Source: Kiritimatiellia bacterium
GTDB taxonomy: Bacteria; Verrucomicrobiota; Kiritimatiellia; SLAD01
Reading direction: 5' to 3'
Assembly: GCA_007134175.1 (NCBI GenBank)
Contig: SLLF01000165.1
Location: forward strand, 1 to 6,186
DNA length: 6,186 bases
Positions 1 through 6,186 of the stretch are shown in pieces. Positions within the stretch are counted from its first letter, which is position 1; each line of letters starts with the position of its first letter. A model generated the notes under the pieces. The model worked only from the letters and a program-made list of their open reading frames with translations. It made no database searches and was not told where the DNA came from. The position numbers were made by a program, and so were the translations under genes.

Positions 1-1
1 C

Positions 2-1957
2 ATCGGGGTGCCACTTTTTCTGGCGCAGGCCGTTGGGGTGGCGTTCTACATCACCGGTTTCGCCGAGGCGGTAGTGGGCCAAGTCGACGTGTCACGCGGA
101 CTGGCTATGCTCCCCTTCGCCCTGACCGAAATCCGGTTCATTGCTATCATCACTCTGGCGACACTGATCATAGTGACCCTGATCTCGGCCAACCTGGCCT
201 TGCGTGCGCAAATATTGATCATGGGACTGATTGCCGCGTCGCTGGTCTCTTTCTTTCTGGGGCAACCACTAACGGAGGCACCACCAGCACCTGCCGTGGA
301 CATTGCCACACGATTGCCCTTCTGGGTCGTGTTTGCCGTTTTCTTTCCGGCGGTCACCGGGATCGAGGCCGGTTTGGCCATGTCCGGCGACCTGAAGGAT
401 CCAGCCAAGGCACTGCCGCGCGGCACTCTGGGCGCGGTAGGCGTCGGCTATCTGGTCTATATGGCCATTCCGGTCGCGTTGCTCCATTTCGTGCCGGACC
501 CGGATTGGTTGCTCATTGATCCATTCATCATGCGCTCGGTGGCGCGCTGGGGCCTGCTGATTCTACTGGGTGTCGCGGCGGCGACATTGTCCAGCGCGTT
601 GGGTGCGCTGCTGGGCGCACCGCGGACGTTGCAGGCCTTGAGCCGTGACCGTGTACTTCCCGGGTTTATCGGACGCGGATTCGGCCCGAACAACGATCCG
701 CGCTTGGCCACGGTCGTGACCTTTGCAGTGGCGTTGGTGGCGATTCTGCTGGGCGATCTCAACCTTATCGCTCCGGTTCTGTCCATGTTCTTCCTGACCT
801 CGTACGGCCTGATCAATTTATCGGCCGGTTTGGAAGGCTTGATCGACAGTCCCAGCTGGCGACCGCGTTTCCACGTGCACCCCGCTTGGTCTTTACTGGG
901 CGGACTGGCCTGTTTTGCGACCATGTTCATGATCAACGCCGGCGCTACGTTTCTGGCGGTCACGGTTATTGTGGTGCTTTACATCACCATCAAACGCCGC
1001 AAGCTACGGGCACAATGGGGCGATATGCGCTATGGCATTCTGATGCTGCTGTCGCGTTTCGCTATCAGCCGACTGGCCGGGCGCAGCGCCGAGGAACGTA
1101 CTTGGCGCCCGAATATCCTGGTCCTGAGCGGTGCCCCGCAATCGCGCTGGTACTTAATTGAGCTGGCGCATGCACTAGTCCGCAGCGCCAGCGGCATGAC
1201 CGTGGCGGCGATTGTGGTCGGCGATCAATGGGTGACCGAGCGCATTCGCGCCTTGCGCCACAGCATCGAAGAGTACCTGCTGAAACGCGACATTGATTCG
1301 CTCGTCAAGGTGATGCGCGACGACGACTTCTATTCCGGTGCCGAAGCGCTGGTCAAGGCGTACGGCTACGGTCCTATCCGCCCCAATACCGTCATGATGG
1401 GTGACAGCGACGACGAGGCGTCAGCGGACAAGTATGCCCGTCTCATCCTGGCCGTCCACCGGATGGACCGCAACCTGGTGCTGGTACGCGAAAAAGCATC
1501 TGACACCCCACCGGAACCGGTAGCCGAGCCTGTCATCGACATCTGGTGGAGCGGGCAGCAAGCCAATATCGGATTGGTACTGACCCTTGCCCACCTGTTG
1601 CAACGCGCCCCCGCCTGGAACGACGCTCGTTTGTGCGTGAAACGAATTGTAACAGAGGATGTCGACCGTGCTCAAATCGAAGGCTCTATTGGCGATCACC
1701 TTGCGGCCCAGCGCTTGGACGTGGAGGTGGAACTAATCACTGCGAAACCGGGCCACGACGTGCTGCAGACGATAACCGCCTCGTCGCAGGAGGCCGCGCT
1801 GGTATTTCTGGGCTTACGAACGCCGGAACCCGATGAAACCGTCCAATCCTACGCCGACTACTATCGACATTTGCGAACGCGAACAGACGGGCTGCCGGTA
1901 ACGTGCGTACTAGCGGCCAACCGGGTTGACTTTGAGCAAATCATCGGGCTGGGCTAG
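2..1957 (+). CDS. SLC12-like (cation-chloride cotransporter type) APC-superfamily transporter, 5'-truncated by window edge
   Basis: This is the C-terminal 650 or so residues of an inner-membrane secondary transporter. Translation is already open at nt 2 (I-G-V-P-L-F-L-A-Q), which reads as the third helix of the fold, so the start and the first two helices lie upstream; the GTG at nt 8 is internal. Counting from nt 8 as residue 1, hydrophobic segments lie near 1-23, 42-63, 66-85, 104-120, 138-162, 181-205, 231-250, 252-278 and 295-328. The segment near 112-141 (FFPAVTGIEAG, then GDLKDP and PRGTL) is the strongest SLC12 signature, supported by LGAPRTLQALSRD near 202-214. The remaining ~300 residues are soluble and form two halves, starting near 368 (NILVLSG) and 510 (IDIWW). 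They resemble the two-lobed cytoplasmic tail of cation-chloride cotransporters. Family assignment is firm, but the substrate (Na+/K+ with Cl-, or amino acids) cannot be read from this part. The stop overlaps that of the convergent neighbour. Confidence 0.88.
   Translation: MGVPLFLAQAVGVAFYITGFAEAVVGQVDVSRGLAMLPFALTEIRFIAIITLATLIIVTLISANLALRAQILIMGLIAASLVSFFLGQPLTEAPPAPAVDIATRLPFWVVFAVFFPAVTGIEAGLAMSGDLKDPAKALPRGTLGAVGVGYLVYMAIPVALLHFVPDPDWLLIDPFIMRSVARWGLLILLGVAAATLSSALGALLGAPRTLQALSRDRVLPGFIGRGFGPNNDPRLATVVTFAVALVAILLGDLNLIAPVLSMFFLTSYGLINLSAGLEGLIDSPSWRPRFHVHPAWSLLGGLACFATMFMINAGATFLAVTVIVVLYITIKRRKLRAQWGDMRYGILMLLSRFAISRLAGRSAEERTWRPNILVLSGAPQSRWYLIELAHALVRSASGMTVAAIVVGDQWVTERIRALRHSIEEYLLKRDIDSLVKVMRDDDFYSGAEALVKAYGYGPIRPNTVMMGDSDDEASADKYARLILAVHRMDRNLVLVREKASDTPPEPVAEPVIDIWWSGQQANIGLVLTLAHLLQRAPAWNDARLCVKRIVTEDVDRAQIEGSIGDHLAAQRLDVEVELITAKPGHDVLQTITASSQEAALVFLGLRTPEPDETVQSYADYYRHLRTRTDGLPVTCVLAANRVDFEQIIGLG
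1954..1957. other. Overlapping convergent stop codons in a CTAG palindrome
   Basis: The plus-strand transporter ends with TAG at 1955-1957, and the minus-strand gene ends with TAG read from 1956 to 1954. The two stops share one CTAG. There is no intergenic space, and I see no stem-loop with a T tract at the junction, so any terminator for either gene must lie inside the opposite coding sequence or be factor-dependent. Confidence 0.9.
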
Positions 1958-3204
1958 TGGTGCAGCAGATGATGATAAATCTCGCCACGCACATCGTTGT
2001 GCGGAGGTGGCACGGATGACGCAGCCATATCCGCCAGGGAAAGTGAATCCGAGGCTTGCGCGAAGAGCTGGCCGCCTTGATCATAAATACTGACAATTAG
2101 ACCGGAATGACGATGGCCGCGCATACGGTCATGAACGTGCCGCGACATGGACCGATGCTCATCCAGGCCATACCGCACGCCGGCACCGTCAATCACAACC
2201 ACTTGGCCATTGGCGATCCGGGGCAATGGGATATGCTCGGTGCGCATGAGGACAAATCGTGCGCTTTCGGCGAGCGGATTAGCAAAGTATTGAATAACCG
2301 CCACCCCCGCGGTCAGCGTTTCCCGCGGTGAGGGACGGAGGATCATGCGCGGGTAATGCGCAATCTCCCCATAAATCCAATGGGCATAGTGCGTCCGGGA
2401 TTGGTGCGTGAGATGGGATTCTTCCCGCAGGAACAGCTGGATGCGAGCCCGGTGCGCCACGGCACGACTATGCGCTGTATGACGAACATTGAGCTCACTC
2501 GCTTCGATGGACGGTTCCGCGCCGTGGCGATAAACCCCGTTACCCCAGTTTACCTGTAGTTCCGGGGCCGGGGTCGGCTGTGCAGCTCGTGCGTTATGAT
2601 GAGCCGTCAATCGATTGGCCTCCCGCAAGGCAGGCAGTGTCTCAAGCCGGGCTATTTCCTGGCGCAGCTGCTGTGCATCTTCTATCTGCCCGCGCTGCAC
2701 CAAGTCCCGCATCAGTCGCTCCAATCCTGCCCGGTAACGGTCAATCAACTGTTGTACCGCCAACGCATTTTCAAGAAAGGTGCCTGAGCGGCGGGCTTCG
2801 ATGTACAACGCTTGCAAATCGTCCAGCTCAGTCAATTGGCCCGTCTTGTCCGTCTCTGTCACAGACCTCGTCGCCGCAAAACGGTTCCGCTCCGCCTGCA
2901 GGTAGATCACACCATCTAAACTGCCCGCTGCCTGCCTGGACGCCTCCAAAGCCCCCAGTTCGCGCTCGTAGAGATCGTTTAGCCTGTCCCTTTCCTGTCG
3001 ATACTCCGCCTCCAGCCTTTCCAAGGCCTGTATGAAGCGGACCTGCGCCCCCTCGGCGCCGGGCGGCAATACCACAGGGGGTTCTGCCGCTATCAAGGCT
3101 ACGGCCACCAGCAACACGGCAACAAGGCACACCAAATAAACCAATCGGTCCCTGACCCATCGACTTGGGCCACCGTGTACGGGAACTATATTCATGATCA
3201 ACAT
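1954..3204 (-). CDS. Membrane-anchored coiled-coil protein with histidine-rich C-terminal half (hypothetical)
   Basis: I do not recognise a named family. From the ATG at 3204 the protein has 416 residues. A basic stretch (RWVRDR, about 15-20) precedes one hydrophobic helix (about 21-40), which is a signal anchor or uncleaved signal peptide, so the rest is probably periplasmic or outside. Residues ~49-193 are heptad-like and rich in E, R, L and Q, and contain two related units (79-109 and 157-187), each with a central Gly followed by an acidic pair. This style is common in hypothetical proteins of the PVC group. Residues ~218-400 look beta-rich (YPRMILRPS, VVVIDGAGVRYGL, GLIVSIYDQGG) and the C-terminal part carries 22 histidines after residue 200 against one before. 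The start is uncertain: ATG 3204 has a GGAG 14 nt upstream, ATG 3195 has none, and GTG 3234 has an AGG 7 nt upstream. The far-upstream TTG at 3330 is unlikely. The reading frame is well supported by the coiled coil and the anchor. Confidence 0.8.
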   Translation of the reverse strand: MLIMNIVPVHGGPSRWVRDRLVYLVCLVAVLLVAVALIAAEPPVVLPPGAEGAQVRFIQALERLEAEYRQERDRLNDLYERELGALEASRQAAGSLDGVIYLQAERNRFAATRSVTETDKTGQLTELDDLQALYIEARRSGTFLENALAVQQLIDRYRAGLERLMRDLVQRGQIEDAQQLRQEIARLETLPALREANRLTAHHNARAAQPTPAPELQVNWGNGVYRHGAEPSIEASELNVRHTAHSRAVAHRARIQLFLREESHLTHQSRTHYAHWIYGEIAHYPRMILRPSPRETLTAGVAVIQYFANPLAESARFVLMRTEHIPLPRIANGQVVVIDGAGVRYGLDEHRSMSRHVHDRMRGHRHSGLIVSIYDQGGQLFAQASDSLSLADMAASSVPPPHNDVRGEIYHHLLHH

Positions 3205-3474
3205 GACCGGATCAATCGCTCCAGGCGAGGACACTCGACTACCTACGCATACGAGTTTGCCCATGTCGGATGGCTTGTCAATTGTTCTTTGGTATCCTGG
3301 CTTTGGGATACGCCGATACAGACACGGCAAGTCCGCTACTTTCTACTTGCCATATCACGATCGTTAATGCCTAACTCGCCAATCCCCCGCTTGCATGCTA
3401 CCGGGCACGGGACCTTGGCCACGCCGGACCAAAAAGCGTTGGACGACACCCTCTACCCAAGCCGGAACGGAATA
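3205..3474. other. Divergent intergenic region between hypothetical gene and antiporter gene
   Basis: This stretch separates two divergently transcribed genes, so it should hold both promoters and both leaders. On the minus strand a perfect TTGACA lies at 3276-3281, but the hexamer 16 bp downstream is CAAACT, a poor -10, so I do not call a promoter. On the plus strand I find no acceptable -35/-10 pair. The plus frame of the antiporter happens to stay open back to 3175, but the encoded stretch has no recognisable protein character. A short inverted repeat sits at 3292-3311. No RNA gene is visible. Confidence 0.6.
3292..3311. repeat. Short inverted repeat GTATCC-N8-GGATAC in the divergent intergenic region
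   Basis: A perfect 6-bp inverted repeat (3292-3297 and 3306-3311) has an 8-nt spacer. Its position between two divergent genes would suit an operator or a leader hairpin. Six base pairs can arise by chance in a region of this size, so the role is speculative. Confidence 0.25.
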
Positions 3475-6156
3475 ATGAAAGTAATCGTGATCGCCTTACT
3501 AGTTGGAGCTGGTGCAATCCCTGTTTATGCAGCCGAGGCAGCCAACACATCCGCTGACGGCCTCACGGAGCGCATGATGTTGCTGGCGCTGCAATTAGGA
3601 ATCATCATATTCGCCACGCGGCTGGGCAAATGGGGATTCCAAACCATGAAACTGCCCGGGGTGCTGGGCGAACTGGTCAGTGGCATCGTCATCGGACCGT
3701 TTGCATTCGGAGGAATACGTCTTCCGTGGCTGCCATACGGGCTCTTTCCAATGGCTGATCCGCTCACCCCGATTACGCCCGAACTACATGCTTTTGGTGC
3801 CGTGGCGGCCGTCATTCTACTCTTTGATGCCGGCCTTGAAACCGATCTAAAACTGCTCATGCGCTACAGTTTCGCGGGCACGCTGGTCGGTGTTGGCGGC
3901 ATTTTAGTTACCTTTGCTACCGGTGCATGGATCACCTCCTTGCTGGCCCCGCGCATCGTGGGTATACCGCTGCCTTTAACACACCCCATATGCCTCTTCA
4001 TGGGCGTCATATCCACCGCCACCTCCGTGGGTATCACCGCCCGCGTCCTTTCTGAAAAACGCAAGCTCGATTCACCGGAAGGGGTGACCATTATTTCAGC
4101 CGCCATAGTGGATGATGTGTTGGGTATAATTATGCTGGCTGTGGTGGTGGGTATTGCGAGCGCATCGACGGGCGGTGAACCGATTCATTGGAACCTGGTG
4201 ACCTGGATTGGGGTGAAAGCGCTGGGTGTCTGGCTGTTGGCCAGCGCCATCGGTGTGCTGGCTGCACGCCGCATCGGTCTTCTGCTGAAATGGTTTCGCG
4301 AACCCACCGCCATAGCCTTGATGGCCTTGGGTTTGGCTCTCATGCTGGCAGCGGCATTCGAGCAGGCGGGACTAGCCATGATTATCGGGGCCTATGTCAT
4401 GGGTGTGTCCTTATCCCTGACGGACATCCGGCATCTCATTCGCGAGCAACTGAAACCGGTCTATGCGTTCTTCGTGCCGGTTTTCTTCTGTATAAGCGGG
4501 ATGCAGATTAACCTACAAGCCATCATCTCGCCGACGGTCTTGTTGTTCGGCATCACCTTCACGGCCGTGGGGATTCTGGCAAAAGTACTGGGTTGCAGTT
4601 TGCCGTCGCTGCTGGTCCGATTCAATCTACTTGGTGCTGCCCGCATTGGCGTCGGCATGGTCCCGCGCGGTGAGGTTGGGCTCATCATTGCCGCCATCGG
4701 CACGAATATCGCCTTAACCGCCGACGGCCAACCACTGCCACCCGCATTATTTGCCTCGGTGGTGTTCATGGTCATGTGCAACACCCTGCTGGCCCCGATA
4801 GTACTCTCCCGCCTGCTGGCGATTCCACGGCGGGGGACCCGACACATAGTGGATAATGATGCCGGTCGCGAAACGTTTACGTTTACGCTCGCGTCGGAGG
4901 CCATGGCCACCTTTTACCGGGAAAAGCTACGGGACGTGTTCGAGGAGGAAGGCTTTTACTGGCACTGTATTGATCGGGAGACCCGGTTGTTTCAACTGCG
5001 GCGCAACACGATTATCATTGATCTCGTGCAACACGATGCACAGATCCGCTTCGGCTTGCAGGCGGCCGATAGCGGGCTGGTTCGCACTATGATGATCGAA
5101 GCCGCCGCCGCCTTTGCAGACACCTTGCGGGTCTTGCAACAACCCTTCGATTCCAAGGCGCTGGGCCAAGGCATCCTTGACACCGATGGGGCCGGTGCTC
5201 CCCCCACCTTCGATCTTGCCGAGCCACTCACTGAACGCCACATCAAACTGGAGATCAGAGGGCGTACCAAAGCCGCCATTTATGAAGAACTGCTCGACCT
5301 GCTCCATGCCTGCGGCGATATCCCGGACCGCGAAGCTGCCCGCCAAGCCATCTGGGAGCGCGAACAGAAGATGTCAACGGCTCTGGAAGCCGGTATCGCC
5401 ATTCCTCATGGCAAAACAGATACGGTCGACCGACTGGTCTGCGTCCTGGGAATCTCAAGGGTAGGCGTGCCGTGTGATTCACTGGATGGTGCACCGAGTC
5501 ATATCTTCGTAATGACCCTCTCGCCTAAAACCCGCCTAGGGCCCCATCTGCAGTTCATGTCCACCATCACCCGGGTGCTGAATCCCGCCGGACGTATGTT
5601 CGTATTGGAGGCGCAATCGCCGGCGGAAATACGGGCCTACCTGGCCAGTCGCACGTCTCCCCACCCGCGACGTATGCGGAAACCCGCCACGGCCAATGAA
5701 ATGAAACTGGCGGACTGGCTGTCACCAGCCGACATGATCCCCACCCTGCAAGGCACCACTGCCGAAACCACCATTCGTGAAATGTGCAGGCACGCGGCCG
5801 CACACACAGCGATTACCCCCGTTGAGAAAATCATCGCCGATATCATGGTTCGCGAAAACCGAATGCCCACGGTCGTGGGTGACGGCATCGCGTTTCCACA
5901 CGTCCGCACCGCCGGTGTCAACCAGTTGCACTGTGTTGTCGGGCGCTCCTTGGAGGGCATCGATTTCAATGCGGACGGTCAACGGGAGACCCATCTTGTC
6001 TTTCTGGTACTCGTACCTCAACACGCGAACACCCTCTATATGCAGTTCGTGGCGTCGCTCTTCCGACAATTGCATAACCCCTCGACTCGCGAGAACCTGC
6101 TTAACGCTAATACCCCCGAAACCATGTGGCACGCCCTCTGTCACAAACAAGCCTGA
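3475..6156 (+). CDS. CPA2-family Na+(K+)/H+ antiporter fused to two tandem PTS EIIA (type 2) domains
   Basis: This 893-residue inner-membrane protein probably exchanges Na+ or K+ for protons under control of a PTS-type phosphorylation signal. From the ATG at 3475 (weak GGA 8 nt upstream), residues 1-22 form a signal-peptide-like leader (possible cleavage after VYA19 or AEA22). The antiporter domain spans ~27-450: PGVLGELVSGIVIGP (61-75), LFDAGLE (116-122), TATSV (181-185), the ion-binding pair D213-D214 in a VDDVLG context, and PRGEVGL (397-403). The DD pair suggests an electrogenic antiporter rather than a QD-type KefC-like system. Residues ~457-585 match nothing I know. EIIA-1 (~586-726) has phospho-acceptor H645 in IAIPHGKTD and auxiliary H691. 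EIIA-2 (~743-890) has H809 in IAFPHVRT but Y855 where H691 aligns. Antiporter-EIIA fusions are known in bacterial genomes; tandem EIIA is less common as far as I know. The open frame continues to 3175, but the signal peptide favours the 3475 start. Ion specificity and the phosphate donor are inferred, not seen. Confidence 0.9.
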   Translation: MKVIVIALLVGAGAIPVYAAEAANTSADGLTERMMLLALQLGIIIFATRLGKWGFQTMKLPGVLGELVSGIVIGPFAFGGIRLPWLPYGLFPMADPLTPITPELHAFGAVAAVILLFDAGLETDLKLLMRYSFAGTLVGVGGILVTFATGAWITSLLAPRIVGIPLPLTHPICLFMGVISTATSVGITARVLSEKRKLDSPEGVTIISAAIVDDVLGIIMLAVVVGIASASTGGEPIHWNLVTWIGVKALGVWLLASAIGVLAARRIGLLLKWFREPTAIALMALGLALMLAAAFEQAGLAMIIGAYVMGVSLSLTDIRHLIREQLKPVYAFFVPVFFCISGMQINLQAIISPTVLLFGITFTAVGILAKVLGCSLPSLLVRFNLLGAARIGVGMVPRGEVGLIIAAIGTNIALTADGQPLPPALFASVVFMVMCNTLLAPIVLSRLLAIPRRGTRHIVDNDAGRETFTFTLASEAMATFYREKLRDVFEEEGFYWHCIDRETRLFQLRRNTIIIDLVQHDAQIRFGLQAADSGLVRTMMIEAAAAFADTLRVLQQPFDSKALGQGILDTDGAGAPPTFDLAEPLTERHIKLEIRGRTKAAIYEELLDLLHACGDIPDREAARQAIWEREQKMSTALEAGIAIPHGKTDTVDRLVCVLGISRVGVPCDSLDGAPSHIFVMTLSPKTRLGPHLQFMSTITRVLNPAGRMFVLEAQSPAEIRAYLASRTSPHPRRMRKPATANEMKLADWLSPADMIPTLQGTTAETTIREMCRHAAAHTAITPVEKIIADIMVRENRMPTVVGDGIAFPHVRTAGVNQLHCVVGRSLEGIDFNADGQRETHLVFLVLVPQHANTLYMQFVASLFRQLHNPSTRENLLNANTPETMWHALCHKQA

Positions 6157-6185
6157 GCCCAGGGTTCGTGTCTTCCCATGGCTTG
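6148..6185 (+). terminator. Possible imperfect stem-loop at the end of the antiporter gene
   Basis: CAAGCC (6148-6153, just before and touching the stop codon) can pair with GGCTTG (6180-6185), and GGG (6162-6164) with CCC (6175-6177), leaving a large internal bulge. No T tract is visible before the window ends at 6186. It may be the start of a terminator or a chance pairing. Confidence 0.15.
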
Positions 6186-6186
6186 G

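Noticed and set aside
8..10. GTG as the start of the SLC12-like gene
   Set aside because: The frame is open upstream to nt 2 and the residues there (I-G) continue a conserved helix, so the gene begins before the window.
457..963. Minus-strand open frame of 168 codons opposite the SLC12-like gene
   Set aside because: The opposite strand encodes conserved transporter helices; this frame has no hydrophobic, domain or start-site support.
2580..3035. Plus-strand open frame of 151 codons opposite the coiled-coil gene
   Set aside because: It is antisense to the E/R/L-rich coiled coil, its product is Pro/Ser-rich without any domain, and it has no ribosome binding site of note.
3253..3281. Minus-strand promoter with TTGACA at 3276-3281
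   Set aside because: The -35 is perfect but hexamers at 16-18 bp spacing are poor -10 matches, so it is not supported as a promoter.
3205..3330. N-terminal extension of the minus-strand gene back to TTG 3330 or ATG 3264
   Set aside because: The extra residues have no signal or domain character and no ribosome binding site, and they would place a long polar segment before the signal anchor.
4873..4888. Short direct repeat CGTTTACGTTTACG inside the antiporter gene
   Set aside because: It merely encodes the residues T-F-T-F-T and is not part of a longer repeat array.
4461..4910. Minus-strand open frame of 149 codons opposite the antiporter
   Set aside because: It lies antisense to conserved membrane helices and the PRGE motif; its Met/Ser/Arg-rich composition is typical of a shadow frame.

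Overview
The window looks like a piece of a Gram-negative bacterial chromosome of moderately high GC (about 55-60% by eye), and it is almost fully coding. No rRNA, tRNA, CRISPR array, insertion sequence or phage gene is visible. Two gene types point to the PVC group (Verrucomicrobiota, Kiritimatiellota, Lentisphaerota, Planctomycetota). One is a membrane-anchored coiled-coil protein with the recurring pattern Q-x-x-G-x-(L/I)-(D/E)-(G/D)...E..R(F/L). The other is a CPA2-type cation/proton antiporter fused to PTS EIIA domains. The taxonomic assignment is an inference from protein style, not a proven one.

Layout. (1) nt 2-1957, plus strand: the 3' part of an SLC12-like (cation-chloride cotransporter-type) APC-superfamily transporter, whose 5' end lies outside the window. 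(2) nt 1954-3204, minus strand: a hypothetical single-pass membrane protein with a coiled coil and a histidine-rich C-terminal half. It converges on gene 1, and the two stop codons share the palindrome CTAG. (3) nt 3205-3474: a divergent intergenic region of about 270 bp, with one short inverted repeat and no convincing promoter. (4) nt 3475-6156, plus strand: an 893-residue fusion of a secreted-type leader, a CPA2 Na+(K+)/H+ antiporter membrane domain, a region of about 130 residues that I do not recognise, and two tandem PTS EIIA type-2 (fructose/nitrogen-PTS class) domains, each with its phospho-acceptor histidine. (5) nt 6157-6186: a short tail after the last stop.

How they may work together. 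Genes 1 and 4 both encode large secondary transporters with big cytoplasmic regulatory tails. The likely theme is ion, pH or osmotic homeostasis, with the antiporter possibly gated by the phosphorylation state of a PTS relay. Free EIIA-Ntr is known to regulate potassium systems (TrkA, KdpD) in Enterobacteria, so a covalent version on an antiporter is plausible, but it is not shown here. The hypothetical protein sits between them with its own orientation, so any functional link rests on proximity alone.
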